Shown: one piece after another, positions 14,883-24,461 of the stretch | How positions within the stretch are numbered: the stretch's first letter is position 1 | Layout of the letters: every line of letters begins with the position of its first letter | Source: Leptolinea sp. UBA5203 | GTDB taxonomy: Bacteria > Chloroflexota > Anaerolineae > Anaerolineales > Anaerolineaceae | Assembly: GCA_002412765.1 (NCBI GenBank) | Contig: DHVR01000045.1 | Location: forward strand, 1 to 64,000 | Length of the DNA stretch: 64,000 nucleotides | Direction: 5' to 3' | Translations under genes and position numbers: made by a program | The notes under the pieces: generated by a model | Databases searched by the model: none | What the model saw: the letters and a program-made list of their open reading frames with translations, nothing else | What the model was told of the DNA's origin: nothing

Positions 14883-16928
14883 TTATGACTTTTGAATCAC
14901 CCGGACATCCCCAACCATCAGTCCTTTTTCCAGCATGAACACCGGATTCAGATCAATCTCTGCCAGATTGGCATATCGAAATGGAAGCTGCGAAAAATTA
15001 ACCAGCAATTCTGCCAGTGCATCCACGTCGCAGGCAGGTTGACCGCGGTAGCCGGTGAGCAGCTTGCTCCCCCGGATACTATGGATCATTTCCATGGCAT
15101 TCTCCCGCGTCAGGGGACCAACACGGAGACAGATATCCCGCCAAACCTCAGTATAAATGCCGCCCAGTCCAAAGGCAATCACCGGACCAAATTGCGGATC
15201 GATTGTCAGGCCAACCAGAACTTCCTGTTGGTAGTTGATCATCGGATAAATCACCACCCCGCGGAAATCCTTTCCCTGGGCATTAAGGGCTATTTGCTCA
15301 AAGGCCGTCTTTGCCTGAACTTCATGGCGAATGTTGACCATTACCCCACCCACATCCGATTTATGGATGATTTGGGGGGAAACCACTTTCATCACCACCG
15401 GATATCCCAGGCTCTCACAGGCTGTCACAGCCGAATCAGCATCCACGCAAAAATAAAATTCCGGCACCGGAATGCCATTTCCACTCAACCAGGCCATAGC
15501 CTGCGGTTCCAACATGGCCCCTTGTACCGGCAGAGCTTCCTGTTGATAGGGCACATCCGCCCATTTTGCCGGGGCAAGTTTGGCACGAGCATCCTGACGA
15601 TTATAGAAGGTGCTCATCGCAGCCAGGACACTGGCCGCTTTTTCGCCGCTGCTAAAATTAGGGATCCCATTTTCTTTAAGAATCTTGACACTGGAGCGCA
15701 CCACCTGTTCCGGCAGGAAATTCGCCACAATCGGCATGCCGCTTTGTTTGGCGGCATCAATCACACCCCAGGCCAATTCATCCGCATCCAGATAAGGAGG
15801 GCAAATGTTCATCGCAATGGCGGCATCATATTCCGGCGCCGCAAACTGCAGGGTTTTCTGATAACCAGGGCGATTGCCTTCCACGGTCAGGTCAATGGGA
15901 TTGCGCAAGGAACAATGTCCGGGTAAAAAGGTACGCAAATTCTCTTTTACCTTCTCGGAGGGTTCGGTAATTTGCATGCCGGATTCTTCGGCATGATCCG
16001 CCGCCAGCACACCAGGACCACCGGAATTGGTGACAATGATCACGCGGCTGCCACGGATTGGGGGCAGGGAGACGAAACCGTTGCATACATCCAGCATTTC
16101 TTCAACTGTCTTCACCCGAATGGCACCGGCCTGTTCAATGGCGGTGTCATACACTGCATCCGCACCGGCCATGGAGCCGGTATGCGAAGCGGTGGCCCGT
16201 TTTCCGGCTGAGGTTCGCCCGGATTTGATTACCACCACCGGTTTCACCGCGCTGCAAGCTGCCAGTGCATCCATGAAAGCCCGGCCGTCGCGTACACTTT
16301 CGATATAGACCGCCACGACTTTGGTGTCGGGATCATCTTTTAAATAAGTCAGGAAATCAACAGCGCCCCAATCGCTGCCGTTGCCAAAATTGACAAACTT
16401 GGAAATGCCCAGCCCCTGCTGCGCGGCCCAGGCCAGGACAACCCCAGCCAGGGCTCCGCTTTGGGAGACCAACGCCACTTCGCCGGTGGGCGGCAGCACT
16501 TCCAAAGTGGGGAACAATTTATGTTTGGTGTTACACATCCCAGCACAATTGGGACCAATCAAGCGGATGTCGTAGCGGCGGGCCATTGCCAGGAGTTCGT
16601 CCTCGCTGGTCTGATTGCCGACTTCCTTGAATCCTGCCGTAATCACAACGGCAGCCTTCACTCCGGCCTTTCCGCAATCCTCCAATACACTGACCACCGT
16701 ATCTGCTGGAGACGCAATCACCGCCAAGTCAACCCGGCTGCCAAACGCCTGCACAGAATCAAACCCTGGAACGCCGTGGCAGCCAGTTGCTTTCGGGTTT
16801 ACAGAAAGGAGCTTACCTTCAAAACCGCCATCCAGAATCTGTTTGATTAAAACGGCGCCCAGTTTTCCGGCTGATGTTGAACCAATGACGGCCACAACCT
16901 GAGGAGTAAATAACTGTTCAAAACTCAT
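14883..16928 (-). CDS. ADP-forming acyl-CoA (acetate--CoA) ligase, fused alpha-beta
   Basis: 681 residues. Order: CoA-binding Rossmann domain (VVAVIGSTSAGKLG), succinyl-CoA-ligase-like domains with ALVSQSGALAG and the phospho-histidine loop TASHTGSMAG (His near residue 248), then a C-terminal ATP-grasp domain (GYPVVMKVVSPQIIHKSDVG, ending AEIDLNPV). This is the fused form of ADP-forming acetyl-CoA synthetase, which turns acyl-CoA, ADP and phosphate into free acid and ATP. AAAGGA precedes the start. It is the last gene of hisC-iorA-iorB-acd, 16 bases after iorB, so its acyl-CoA is likely the product of the indolepyruvate oxidoreductase, i.e. an arylacetyl-CoA. Acid specificity cannot be read from sequence. 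Confidence 0.93.
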   Translation of the reverse strand: MSFEQLFTPQVVAVIGSTSAGKLGAVLIKQILDGGFEGKLLSVNPKATGCHGVPGFDSVQAFGSRVDLAVIASPADTVVSVLEDCGKAGVKAAVVITAGFKEVGNQTSEDELLAMARRYDIRLIGPNCAGMCNTKHKLFPTLEVLPPTGEVALVSQSGALAGVVLAWAAQQGLGISKFVNFGNGSDWGAVDFLTYLKDDPDTKVVAVYIESVRDGRAFMDALAACSAVKPVVVIKSGRTSAGKRATASHTGSMAGADAVYDTAIEQAGAIRVKTVEEMLDVCNGFVSLPPIRGSRVIIVTNSGGPGVLAADHAEESGMQITEPSEKVKENLRTFLPGHCSLRNPIDLTVEGNRPGYQKTLQFAAPEYDAAIAMNICPPYLDADELAWGVIDAAKQSGMPIVANFLPEQVVRSSVKILKENGIPNFSSGEKAASVLAAMSTFYNRQDARAKLAPAKWADVPYQQEALPVQGAMLEPQAMAWLSGNGIPVPEFYFCVDADSAVTACESLGYPVVMKVVSPQIIHKSDVGGVMVNIRHEVQAKTAFEQIALNAQGKDFRGVVIYPMINYQQEVLVGLTIDPQFGPVIAFGLGGIYTEVWRDICLRVGPLTRENAMEMIHSIRGSKLLTGYRGQPACDVDALAELLVNFSQLPFRYANLAEIDLNPVFMLEKGLMVGDVRVIQKS

Positions 16929-16944
16929 TGAATTTCCTTTATGC

Positions 16945-17544
16945 CTACGCCTGGATCGCTTTTGCTTTCAGGCCAGCATGATAAGCGCACAAATTGGCTT
17001 CGGCTTCGGTGGTCCATTTCTTTTGAATAAAGACTTCCAATTCATCAGCAGAAAGCAAAGTCCCCAGGGCAGTATGCGCAATGGCATACCCAACCAGGAA
17101 CAGATTCGCCTGTACCGGCAAGTCATGATAAACAGGTAACTGATTCGGCATCAAAGTATGCAGGTGGATGCCTGAAGCAGTAATTTTTTGCTGTACTTCT
17201 TCCAGTTTAGGGTAAGCCGCTTTGCCCAGGGATACTTCAGTCGGCGCCCAGATATCGGCAAAGAGGATGTAATCGCCGCCGGGTTTACAATAACGCACGG
17301 CTTTCAAAGATTCAGAAAGTTCCATGGAGATGGCCAGATCTGCATTTTTCTCCGGAATATTGGGGCCAACTTCTTCCCGGCCGATACGCAGCTGGGCTTT
17401 TACAAAACCACCGCGCTGCGCCATCCCTTTACTGGGAAAGAAATTAACAGCCAGGCCTTTTTTCTCAGCCGCTTCGGCAATCAAGCTGCCAATGGTCAGG
17501 ATACCCTGACCGCCAACACCAACCAGATAAATGTCATACATCAT
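16945..17544 (-). CDS. iorB: Indolepyruvate:ferredoxin oxidoreductase, beta subunit
   Basis: 199 residues of the gamma-type domain of 2-oxoacid:ferredoxin oxidoreductases: YLVGVGGQGILTIGSLIAEA at the N-terminus, FPSKGMAQRGGFVKAQLRIG, and AHTALGTLLSADELE near the end. This is the IorB subunit, which pairs with IorA to oxidise aryl pyruvates to aryl acetyl-CoA while reducing ferredoxin. The start has GGAGG 7 bases upstream and overlaps the iorA stop by four bases (ATGA), implying translational coupling and a matched complex. Confidence 0.93.
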   Translation of the reverse strand: MMYDIYLVGVGGQGILTIGSLIAEAAEKKGLAVNFFPSKGMAQRGGFVKAQLRIGREEVGPNIPEKNADLAISMELSESLKAVRYCKPGGDYILFADIWAPTEVSLGKAAYPKLEEVQQKITASGIHLHTLMPNQLPVYHDLPVQANLFLVGYAIAHTALGTLLSADELEVFIQKKWTTEAEANLCAYHAGLKAKAIQA

Positions 17545-19406
17545 CGCAACACCTCCAACTCTAAAGCGTTAAACTTACAAACCGTAGCACAAAGTCCGCA
17601 GCCGTAACATAAGGCCGGGTCCACCGTAATCACACCGTCCCCCAGCCCCAGGGCCAGGCAGCCGGTAACCATCAGGCAGACTTTACAGTTGGTGCATTTT
17701 TCGGGGTTGACGCGCATAACACCCTTGGCGCCGTTGAAGCGACGGGATTGAATAGCACATTCCTGACGGGCAATAATGACCTTGACACCGGTCAGCGTCA
17801 GGGCTTCCTGAATGGCCGCCACGGTTTCTTCCTGATTGAAGGGGTCCACCACATAGAATTGCTTCACACCCATATTCTGAACCAGATTGACCAGATCCAG
17901 GTTTCCATTGGCTTCCCGCTGGTATTCTTCAGGAGTACCAGGATTCACCTGCATACCGGTCATGGCTGTCCAGCGGTTATCCATGATAATCAGGGTCATA
18001 TTAACGTCATGTTGAATGGCATTGATCAAGCCGGGCATGCCGCCGTGGAAAAAGGTGGAATCGCCAATGGTGGCAATCACCGGGGTTTTCACACCGGCAT
18101 ACACAAATCCCTGAGCCAGGCTGACGCTGGCGCCCATGGAGATTTCATTCCAGATGGTGTTGAAAGGCGGATTCATACCTAAAATGGTGCAGCCAATGTC
18201 CCCGGTCACCATCACTTCACTCTTCTTTAATTTCAACTTTTTCAGGGCACTGTTGATACCCATGTAGGTGCCGCGGTGAGGGCAGCCAGCACAAACAGTG
18301 ATCGGACGAGCAGCGGCGATCTCATCTGCGTGAATCGCATCCGAGAATAATTCCGGGGCGAGAGTGAGTCCCAATCCGGCAGCAATGCCGCTAACCACCT
18401 GTTTCACCCCATACTCACCGATCCGGCTCAAGGTGCCGTCAATCTTGCCAATGATGTCGCCCGTGTAGCGCATCCGCTGGGCAATGACATACAAGAAGCG
18501 TTCAATCTGCGGTTCCAACTCTTCAAGTACAACCACCTTGCTGCAGTGGCCCAACAACTGCTTCAGTTCCAATTCGGGAACCGGATGGCTGGCGCGCATT
18601 TTCAAAATCGAAATATCGCTGCGTTTGACGTTGTAAGGCGCCAACCATTCAAAAGCTTCATCCAGATAGGCATTGACGATGCCGTTGCTCACAACACCCA
18701 GTCCGCCGCTTTTTGCAGCAAGGATTAATTCATTCAAGCCCTTCTCGCGCATCCAAACTTCGGAAGCAGCCAGACGATTAATCAGATCCTGGTGTTGATC
18801 CATACCGATCTTGGCACCGGCCTTGGTGAAGCGCTCAATATTGCGCTCCAGGATCGCATCTGCCTGGGAGACAGGCTCCGGAGTGGCAAGTTCAACCTGA
18901 CCATAGGAATTGGCAATGGCCGTCACCAGACGGACAAACACGGGTCCTTTGATGGTTTGTGACAGTTCAAAAGCCAGATAGGTAAACTCATAAGCTTCAG
19001 CAACTGTGGCAGGTTCAAACATGGGCATATCGGAGATCAGGGCAAATCCGCGGGAATCCTGCTCGCACATCCCTGCGCTCGCTCCGGGATCATCCGCTAC
19101 GTAAATGACCAAAGCACCATCAAAACCGGAATAGGCAATGGAGATCAAGGAATCATAGGCTACATTGATGCCTGACATTTTCATAGTGCATAACGCCCGA
19201 TGCCCACCCCAGGCTACGCCCGCGGCAATTTCCAGGGCAACCTTTTCGTTGGTTGACCATTCCACATGGGTTTCTGGCAGTTTCTGTTTCAAAAGAAACT
19301 CCAATGCACCTGTCGACGGCGTGCCAGGATATCCTGACGCCATTTTTACGCCTGCTCGGACTGCACCGTACGCAACAGCCTCATTTCCGGTCATTAATCT
19401 TTTCAA
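17541..19406 (-). CDS. iorA: Indolepyruvate:ferredoxin oxidoreductase, alpha subunit
   Basis: About 621 residues. The N-terminal pyrimidine-type domain has GNEAVAYGAVRAG and YPGTPST; the ThDP domain has TVCAGCPHRGTY, GDIGCTILGM and GDSTFFHGG; the C-terminus carries two ferredoxin-type [4Fe-4S] motifs, CTNCKVCLMVTGC and CYGCGLCATVC. This is the classic IorA arrangement and it is strictly anaerobic chemistry. The start matters: the only good ribosome site, GGAGG at about 19412-19416, is 5 bases before a TTG at 19404-19406, whereas the first ATG (19394) is too far away, so a TTG start is proposed. It lies 40 bases after hisC. Confidence 0.93.
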   Translation of the reverse strand: MKRLMTGNEAVAYGAVRAGVKMASGYPGTPSTGALEFLLKQKLPETHVEWSTNEKVALEIAAGVAWGGHRALCTMKMSGINVAYDSLISIAYSGFDGALVIYVADDPGASAGMCEQDSRGFALISDMPMFEPATVAEAYEFTYLAFELSQTIKGPVFVRLVTAIANSYGQVELATPEPVSQADAILERNIERFTKAGAKIGMDQHQDLINRLAASEVWMREKGLNELILAAKSGGLGVVSNGIVNAYLDEAFEWLAPYNVKRSDISILKMRASHPVPELELKQLLGHCSKVVVLEELEPQIERFLYVIAQRMRYTGDIIGKIDGTLSRIGEYGVKQVVSGIAAGLGLTLAPELFSDAIHADEIAAARPITVCAGCPHRGTYMGINSALKKLKLKKSEVMVTGDIGCTILGMNPPFNTIWNEISMGASVSLAQGFVYAGVKTPVIATIGDSTFFHGGMPGLINAIQHDVNMTLIIMDNRWTAMTGMQVNPGTPEEYQREANGNLDLVNLVQNMGVKQFYVVDPFNQEETVAAIQEALTLTGVKVIIARQECAIQSRRFNGAKGVMRVNPEKCTNCKVCLMVTGCLALGLGDGVITVDPALCYGCGLCATVCKFNALELEVLR

Positions 19407-19446
19407 TGGTACCTCCAAAATCTACTTAAATAATATTAAACGTCGC

Positions 19447-20556
19447 TCAAGGCGCCTGGTTGAGCACCTTTTCCAACGCACTTATCGCTCTTTTGTTTTG
19501 TTCTTCTGTTCCTATGGAAATTCTTAAATGATGGGGCAAGCCTTGAGCTATCAAAGGCCGGATGATGACGCCCATTTTCAGCATGGCTTCATAAATCTCC
19601 ACACCGGGTCGATTCACTTCAAAAAATATAAAGTTAGTCTGGCTTGGATAATAGCGAATTCCAAGCCGGTCAAAGGCTCGATAATACTGCTCCCGTCCTT
19701 TTCGGTTGGCGCTGATCGTTTCCCGCATAAAGTCATCATCATCCATGGCGGCCAATGCGCCCGCTTGTGCTATGCGGTTCACCGCAAAAGCTTCGCGCAC
19801 TTTAAGCAGACACTTGATCAAGCCTTCATCTCCAACAGCATAGCCAATGCGCACACTGGCCAGCCCATAAACTTTAGAGAAGGTACGCATCACCAACAGG
19901 TTGGGCGCTTTCGGGAGATAGGTCAGGGTTTGCGGATAAGTGGGATCATCTACAAATTCATAATACGCTTCATCCGAAATCACGAGCACATCGGAAGGAA
20001 CAGCTGCCAATAACCGTTCAAATTCAGATTGGGTGTAAATTGTTCCGGTTGGATTATTGGGATTACACAGACAGATCATCTTGGTTTTGGATGTGACTGC
20101 TTTAAAAATGCCTTCGATATGGATGCGGTAATCAGCAGTCTGGGGGATCAAGATAGGTACAGCATTCATTTTCAGGACGATGCTTTCGTATGCTGGGAAA
20201 GAGTACTGGCTGATGATGACTTCATCCCCAGGGTCTAAGAATGCCAAACCCAATTTAGTGATCACCCCATCCAGGCCGGATTCCATGAAGATCTGTCCGG
20301 GGGTTACCCCAAACTTGGCTGCAAGGCTGTGGATTAACTCATAGGAGCTGCCATCCGGGTACAAATGACTGCGATTGGCAACTTCCTCCAGCATGGCGGC
20401 TATTGCTTTAGGGGATGCGCCCAACGGGTTTTCGTTGGAGGCCAGTTTGATTACATCCGTTATGCCATATTCTCGCTGAACATCTTCAATGGGTTTCCCG
20501 GGGACATAGTCTTTTAATCCAGAAAGAGTAGGACGCACAATATTTTCTATCTTCAT
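19447..20556 (-). CDS. hisC: HisC-like aminotransferase, probably acting on aromatic amino acids
   Basis: 369 residues of fold-type I, class II aminotransferase, HisC subfamily: KLASNENPLGASPKAI, CNPNNPTGTIY, DEAYYEF, and the PLP lysine in TFSKVYGLASVRIGYAVG. Paralogues of HisC often transaminate tyrosine, phenylalanine and tryptophan. No other his gene is near; instead it heads an operon with iorA, iorB and an ADP-forming ligase, so the likely job is the first step of aromatic amino-acid fermentation. AAAGGA lies 7 bases before the ATG at 20556; the longer frame to 20610 lacks support. A -10-like TATAAT is on the minus strand at 20624-20629. Confidence 0.85.
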   Translation of the reverse strand: MKIENIVRPTLSGLKDYVPGKPIEDVQREYGITDVIKLASNENPLGASPKAIAAMLEEVANRSHLYPDGSSYELIHSLAAKFGVTPGQIFMESGLDGVITKLGLAFLDPGDEVIISQYSFPAYESIVLKMNAVPILIPQTADYRIHIEGIFKAVTSKTKMICLCNPNNPTGTIYTQSEFERLLAAVPSDVLVISDEAYYEFVDDPTYPQTLTYLPKAPNLLVMRTFSKVYGLASVRIGYAVGDEGLIKCLLKVREAFAVNRIAQAGALAAMDDDDFMRETISANRKGREQYYRAFDRLGIRYYPSQTNFIFFEVNRPGVEIYEAMLKMGVIIRPLIAQGLPHHLRISIGTEEQNKRAISALEKVLNQAP

Positions 20557-20667
20557 CGTTTTTCCTTTGAATGTAATAGGTATTTGTACAATCTCTTTAT
20601 TTTGCAACAATATTTTTGTTTATATTATAGCATAACCGGATTAAAGCCCATCATGACATACAGCAGG

Positions 20668-20712
20668 ATAAAAAAGGAAAAATGACCATATCCGGTTAAA
20701 GACATGGTCATT
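20668..20712 (-). terminator. Intrinsic terminator of the molybdenum hydroxylase operon
   Basis: Stem AATGACCAT (20681-20689) and ATGGTCATT (20704-20712) with a 14-base loop. On the minus strand it is followed by TTTTTCCTTTTTT. It starts 15 bases after the stop codon of the last gene of the operon. Confidence 0.8.
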
Positions 20713-20727
20713 GGGTTCGGTCGCTAA

Positions 20728-23046
20728 TTACTTTTGGATGGCCTTTAATACCCGCTCAGGGGTCAGGGGCAGTTGATGTACACGTGCCCCAATGGCGTTT
20801 GCCACGGCATTGGCAATGGCTGGCGCAGCAGGCGTTAGGGCGGGTTCACCGATGCCCTTGGCACCGAACGGCCCCTTGCCTGAGCCCGATTCCAGAATGA
20901 TGCATTGAATCGCCGGCATATCACAGGTGGTTGGCAATAAATATTCCGCAAAGGAATGGGTTTTCAAATAGCCCTTGTCCACAATTAAATCTTCCATCAG
21001 GCCATAGCCCAATCCCTGCATACCGCCGCCTTGAATCTGTCCTTCCACGGCAGACGGATTAATCGCCCGGCCGACGTCATGGCAGGCGACACTCTTCAAG
21101 ACGCTGACTTCGCCGGTCTCCATATCCACGGCAACTTCCACCGCCATGGCGCCGAAGGTAAAGTCAGGCCAAATTTCACCCTGACCCGTAACAGGATCAG
21201 GACGATCATTGAAAGGCGCCTTGAACATGGCCAGTTTGGAAAGTTCCACGCCATCCGCAGCACAGCTTTTGGCCAGATCACCCAGGGCAATGAATTTGCT
21301 GGGATCTTTCTTTACAAAAGCCTTGCGGTCAGCGAGGTCCATATCCTGCTCGGTCACGCCGAAGATTTTCGCAGCATAGGTCAGGATATTCGTACGAATC
21401 TGGGAAGCGGCCATCAGCACAGCATTCCCGGACATATATAACTGACGGGTGGCGGTCGAGGTGCCGGCCAATGGCGTCAGAGCGGAATCGGTGTAGTAAA
21501 TGACCACGTCTTCCAGCATGGGTACACCCAACACTTCGGCAGCAATTTGGCACAGGGAGGAAATTTGCCCGGCGCCCAAATCCGGCACACCGCAGCGAAT
21601 GGTCACGCTGCCGTCCAATTCCAGGGTTACCCAGGCTTGGGAAGTGTCATGGAAGAAGGTGATGCGCCCGTAACTCTGCATGTAAGAGGCAAAGCCCTGT
21701 CCAATTTTGATGTGTTCATTGGCTGGTTTGCTTTTGTCGCCTAATCGCGCCAGGGCATGCGTGGCTGTTTCTTCCAACCAGGCTTCACTGGTGACTTCCG
21801 CACCGGTGGGAGTGGTCTCCCCTTTCTTGATATAGTTGACTTTGCGCAGCTCGAGCGGGTCCATGCTCAAAACCTTGGCAATCTCATCCATCTGCTGCTC
21901 ATAAGCCACGCAGGCCTGGGCCGCACCAAATCCACGGAAGGCGCTGGAGAAGGGGTTATTGGTAGCCACCGAGACGCCGTGCAATAGCACATTCTCAACA
22001 TAATAAGGACCGGCTGCGCTGCAGGTGGCATATAACAGGACATACGGGCTCAAGAAAACATATGCGCCGGAGTTGGAGATCAATTCCACATGCGAAGCCG
22101 TGATTTTACCGTTCTTCTTCACACCCGTCTTGTGACGAATGATGAAGGGATGTCGTTTACAATGCGCTTTGAGAGATTCTTCGCGGGTGTATTCCAAACG
22201 TATCGGTTTTTTGGTTTTCATAGCCAACAAACCGATGTAGATTTCCACGGTGATATCTTCCTTGCCGCCAAAACCGCCGCCCAGCAGGGTGCCCTGGATA
22301 TGGACCTTATTCTGAGGTAATCCCAATGCCAAAGCGATCGAGCGATAGTGTTCCACAACCTGAGTACAAACCCGGATGTGAACTACGCCCTGATCATCCA
22401 ACCAGGCCACGCCGCTTTCCGTTTCCAGATAGGCATGGTCAATGTAGGGTACGCGATACTCGCGCTCAACTACAACATCCGCATCCGCAAATCCTTTTTC
22501 CAAATCGCCGCGCTTTACGGTATGTTCCGCAACAATATTATCCGGCGCAAAGACAATAGGTGCACCCGGTTTCATGGCTTCTTCGGTATCAAAAACTCCG
22601 GGGAGTTCTTCGTATTCAATTTCAATTAATTGTAAAGCTCGTTCAGCGATGTCAAGACTCTGCGCAGCCACCAGGGCGATCGCTTCACCATAAAAGCGGA
22701 CAACGTCTTTGGCCAGCACCGGGGCATCGGAACCAGCGCGACGCTGTTGTCCGGTTTGACCGGGCATATCCGTAACCAGGGTCTGATTAGGCATGTCTTC
22801 GGCGGTCAGAACAGCTTCCACACCCGGGTAAGCCAGGGCTTTGCTGATATCCAGTTTGACGATTTTTGCATGCGGTTTAGTGCTGCGGAAGACTTTGGCA
22901 TGCAGCATGTTGGTCATGGCCAGGTCGCCGGAATAACGCAGGGAGCCGGTACATTTATCCAACGCATCCACACGGCGCATGGGCTTGCCCACCTGCCGTA
23001 ATATTGGCAGATCAACTTGGGGTAAGGGTTTGGCTTTTACTGTCAT
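20728..23046 (-). CDS. Xanthine dehydrogenase-family molybdenum hydroxylase, large subunit (copy 1)
   Basis: 772 residues with the aldehyde oxidase/xanthine dehydrogenase a/b hammerhead domain (about 20-135) and molybdopterin-binding domains after it. It keeps the expected cofactor loops: GTLLGGGFGGKED, SSAFRGFGAAQA (near residue 370) and the base glutamate in GPFGAKGIGEPALTP (near 730). It lacks the AYxCSFR loop of form I CO dehydrogenase, so it is not a true CoxL. Substrate is unknown; such enzymes hydroxylate purines, nicotinate, aldehydes or aromatic acyl-CoAs. It overlaps the [2Fe-2S] gene by four bases (ATGA) and is last in the operon, followed by a terminator. Confidence 0.9.
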   Translation of the reverse strand: MTVKAKPLPQVDLPILRQVGKPMRRVDALDKCTGSLRYSGDLAMTNMLHAKVFRSTKPHAKIVKLDISKALAYPGVEAVLTAEDMPNQTLVTDMPGQTGQQRRAGSDAPVLAKDVVRFYGEAIALVAAQSLDIAERALQLIEIEYEELPGVFDTEEAMKPGAPIVFAPDNIVAEHTVKRGDLEKGFADADVVVEREYRVPYIDHAYLETESGVAWLDDQGVVHIRVCTQVVEHYRSIALALGLPQNKVHIQGTLLGGGFGGKEDITVEIYIGLLAMKTKKPIRLEYTREESLKAHCKRHPFIIRHKTGVKKNGKITASHVELISNSGAYVFLSPYVLLYATCSAAGPYYVENVLLHGVSVATNNPFSSAFRGFGAAQACVAYEQQMDEIAKVLSMDPLELRKVNYIKKGETTPTGAEVTSEAWLEETATHALARLGDKSKPANEHIKIGQGFASYMQSYGRITFFHDTSQAWVTLELDGSVTIRCGVPDLGAGQISSLCQIAAEVLGVPMLEDVVIYYTDSALTPLAGTSTATRQLYMSGNAVLMAASQIRTNILTYAAKIFGVTEQDMDLADRKAFVKKDPSKFIALGDLAKSCAADGVELSKLAMFKAPFNDRPDPVTGQGEIWPDFTFGAMAVEVAVDMETGEVSVLKSVACHDVGRAINPSAVEGQIQGGGMQGLGYGLMEDLIVDKGYLKTHSFAEYLLPTTCDMPAIQCIILESGSGKGPFGAKGIGEPALTPAAPAIANAVANAIGARVHQLPLTPERVLKAIQK

Positions 23047-23531
23047 TTCTGGCCTCCTGTTGGATTCATCACTTCTGCGGCTTGTTGAATAGCTTCAATG
23101 ATCTGACCATATCCTGTGCAGCGGCATAAATTACCGGACAAACCGATGCGAATTTCCTCTTCGGTAGGATGTGGATTTTCTTCCAGCAAAGCATACGTGG
23201 ACATGACCATGCCTGGCGTGCAATATCCGCATTGGCTGGCGCCGCTATCGGCAAAAGCTTGTTGAATAGGATGGGGATGATTGACATCGCCCAGTCCGGA
23301 GACCGTTGTAATTTCCGAGCCATCCGCCTGCCAAATCAGCACCATGCAGCTATTGACCGCCTTGCCGTCCATAATCACAGTGCAGGCGCCGCAGTCGCCG
23401 CTTTCGCAGCCATTTTTTACTTCGCTATAGCCTAATTGATCCCGTAAGGCGCGCAGCAGGGTGGTGTTGGGGGCTGTGTTCAACTCATGCTTGCAGCCGT
23501 TGACGGTCAGTTTTATTGTTTTCGCTTCCAT
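23043..23531 (-). CDS. [2Fe-2S] subunit of molybdenum hydroxylase
   Basis: 162 residues of the CoxS/XdhC-type iron-sulfur subunit. The plant-type cluster motif is CESGDCGACTVIMDGKAVNSC (broken here as CESGDCGAC then 11 residues then Cys), and the second cluster uses QCGYCTPGM and LCRCTGYGQII. It passes electrons from the molybdenum centre of the 20728-23046 subunit to the FAD subunit. The start codon overlaps the stop of the FAD gene (TAATG) with GGAGG ahead, so the three genes are coupled. Confidence 0.94.
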   Translation of the reverse strand: MEAKTIKLTVNGCKHELNTAPNTTLLRALRDQLGYSEVKNGCESGDCGACTVIMDGKAVNSCMVLIWQADGSEITTVSGLGDVNHPHPIQQAFADSGASQCGYCTPGMVMSTYALLEENPHPTEEEIRIGLSGNLCRCTGYGQIIEAIQQAAEVMNPTGGQK

Positions 23532-24406
23532 TATTTGCCTCCACTGATTTGTTTGACGGATTCGCGTAAAAGTCGTTTGACCAATACTTCCACCATCTGG
23601 CGGCGATAATCCGCAGATGCGCGTACATCCGAGATAGGACTGCAGGCCAGAAGGGCTTTTTTACCGGCTTCCTCCATCAACTCTTCGGTGAGGCTCTTAC
23701 CTTTGAGGAAGGCTTCTGCATCCAGAGCGCGTACCGGGGTTGGGGCAACAGAACCCAGAGCAATCCGGGTTTCAGCGATGGTATCATCTTTGTTCAGGGT
23801 GACGGAGATGGCCAGACTGATCACGGAAATCGCATCCGCCTTGCGTAGCCCCAGTTTATAGAAAGTATTGGCGCTGCGATCCGCAGGGACCGGCCAGCGT
23901 ACAGCGGTTAATAACTCATCGGATTTGCGGACAGTTTTGCGCACATGCACAAAGAATTCGTTTAGGGGAACCCAGCGGGAGCCTTTTTGACTGGATAACT
24001 GCACTTCGGCACCCAGCGCCAGTAAAGGCGTAGCCGTATCGGATGCCGGTGAAGCATCGCATAAGTTGCCGCCAACCGTGGCACGGTTGCGAATCAGTGG
24101 ATTCGCAAATAGCAGCGCGGAACGATACAACGCATTGGCTTTGGCTTGGATCAGGCCGCTTTGTTCAAGCTGCCTCAGGGTTACTCCGCCGCCAATCTGG
24201 ATCATGCCATCCAGTTCTTCAATCTGGCACAATTCAGGCAAATAATGCACATTCATGACCACTTTGGGTTCATGTCGGCCAGACTGGCAGTCAACAATCA
24301 AGTTGGTTCCACCAGCAACCGGAGTAATTTGTTCACCATCCTTTCCCAACATGGCTAATGCATCCTGCAAGGTGGTTGGTGTCAGCATATCAAATGTTAC
24401 TCGCAT
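23531..24406 (-). CDS. FAD-binding subunit of molybdenum hydroxylase
   Basis: 291 residues of the CoxM/XdhB-type FAD subunit: VAGGTNLIVDCQSG in the N-terminal FAD fold, then RNRATVGGNLCDASPASDT, the FAD-binding signature of the family, and the C-terminal CODH flavoprotein domain. GGAAGGG precedes the ATG. It is 55 bases after the FAD-[2Fe-2S] fusion gene and overlaps the next gene by its stop codon. With the downstream two genes it forms a complete L-M-S enzyme. Confidence 0.93.
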   Translation of the reverse strand: MRVTFDMLTPTTLQDALAMLGKDGEQITPVAGGTNLIVDCQSGRHEPKVVMNVHYLPELCQIEELDGMIQIGGGVTLRQLEQSGLIQAKANALYRSALLFANPLIRNRATVGGNLCDASPASDTATPLLALGAEVQLSSQKGSRWVPLNEFFVHVRKTVRKSDELLTAVRWPVPADRSANTFYKLGLRKADAISVISLAISVTLNKDDTIAETRIALGSVAPTPVRALDAEAFLKGKSLTEELMEEAGKKALLACSPISDVRASADYRRQMVEVLVKRLLRESVKQISGGK

Positions 24407-24461
24407 GGTTCCCTTCCTCTGTCCTATCTTCCTTGAAATAAATTATTTTGGTTTGCCCGCT

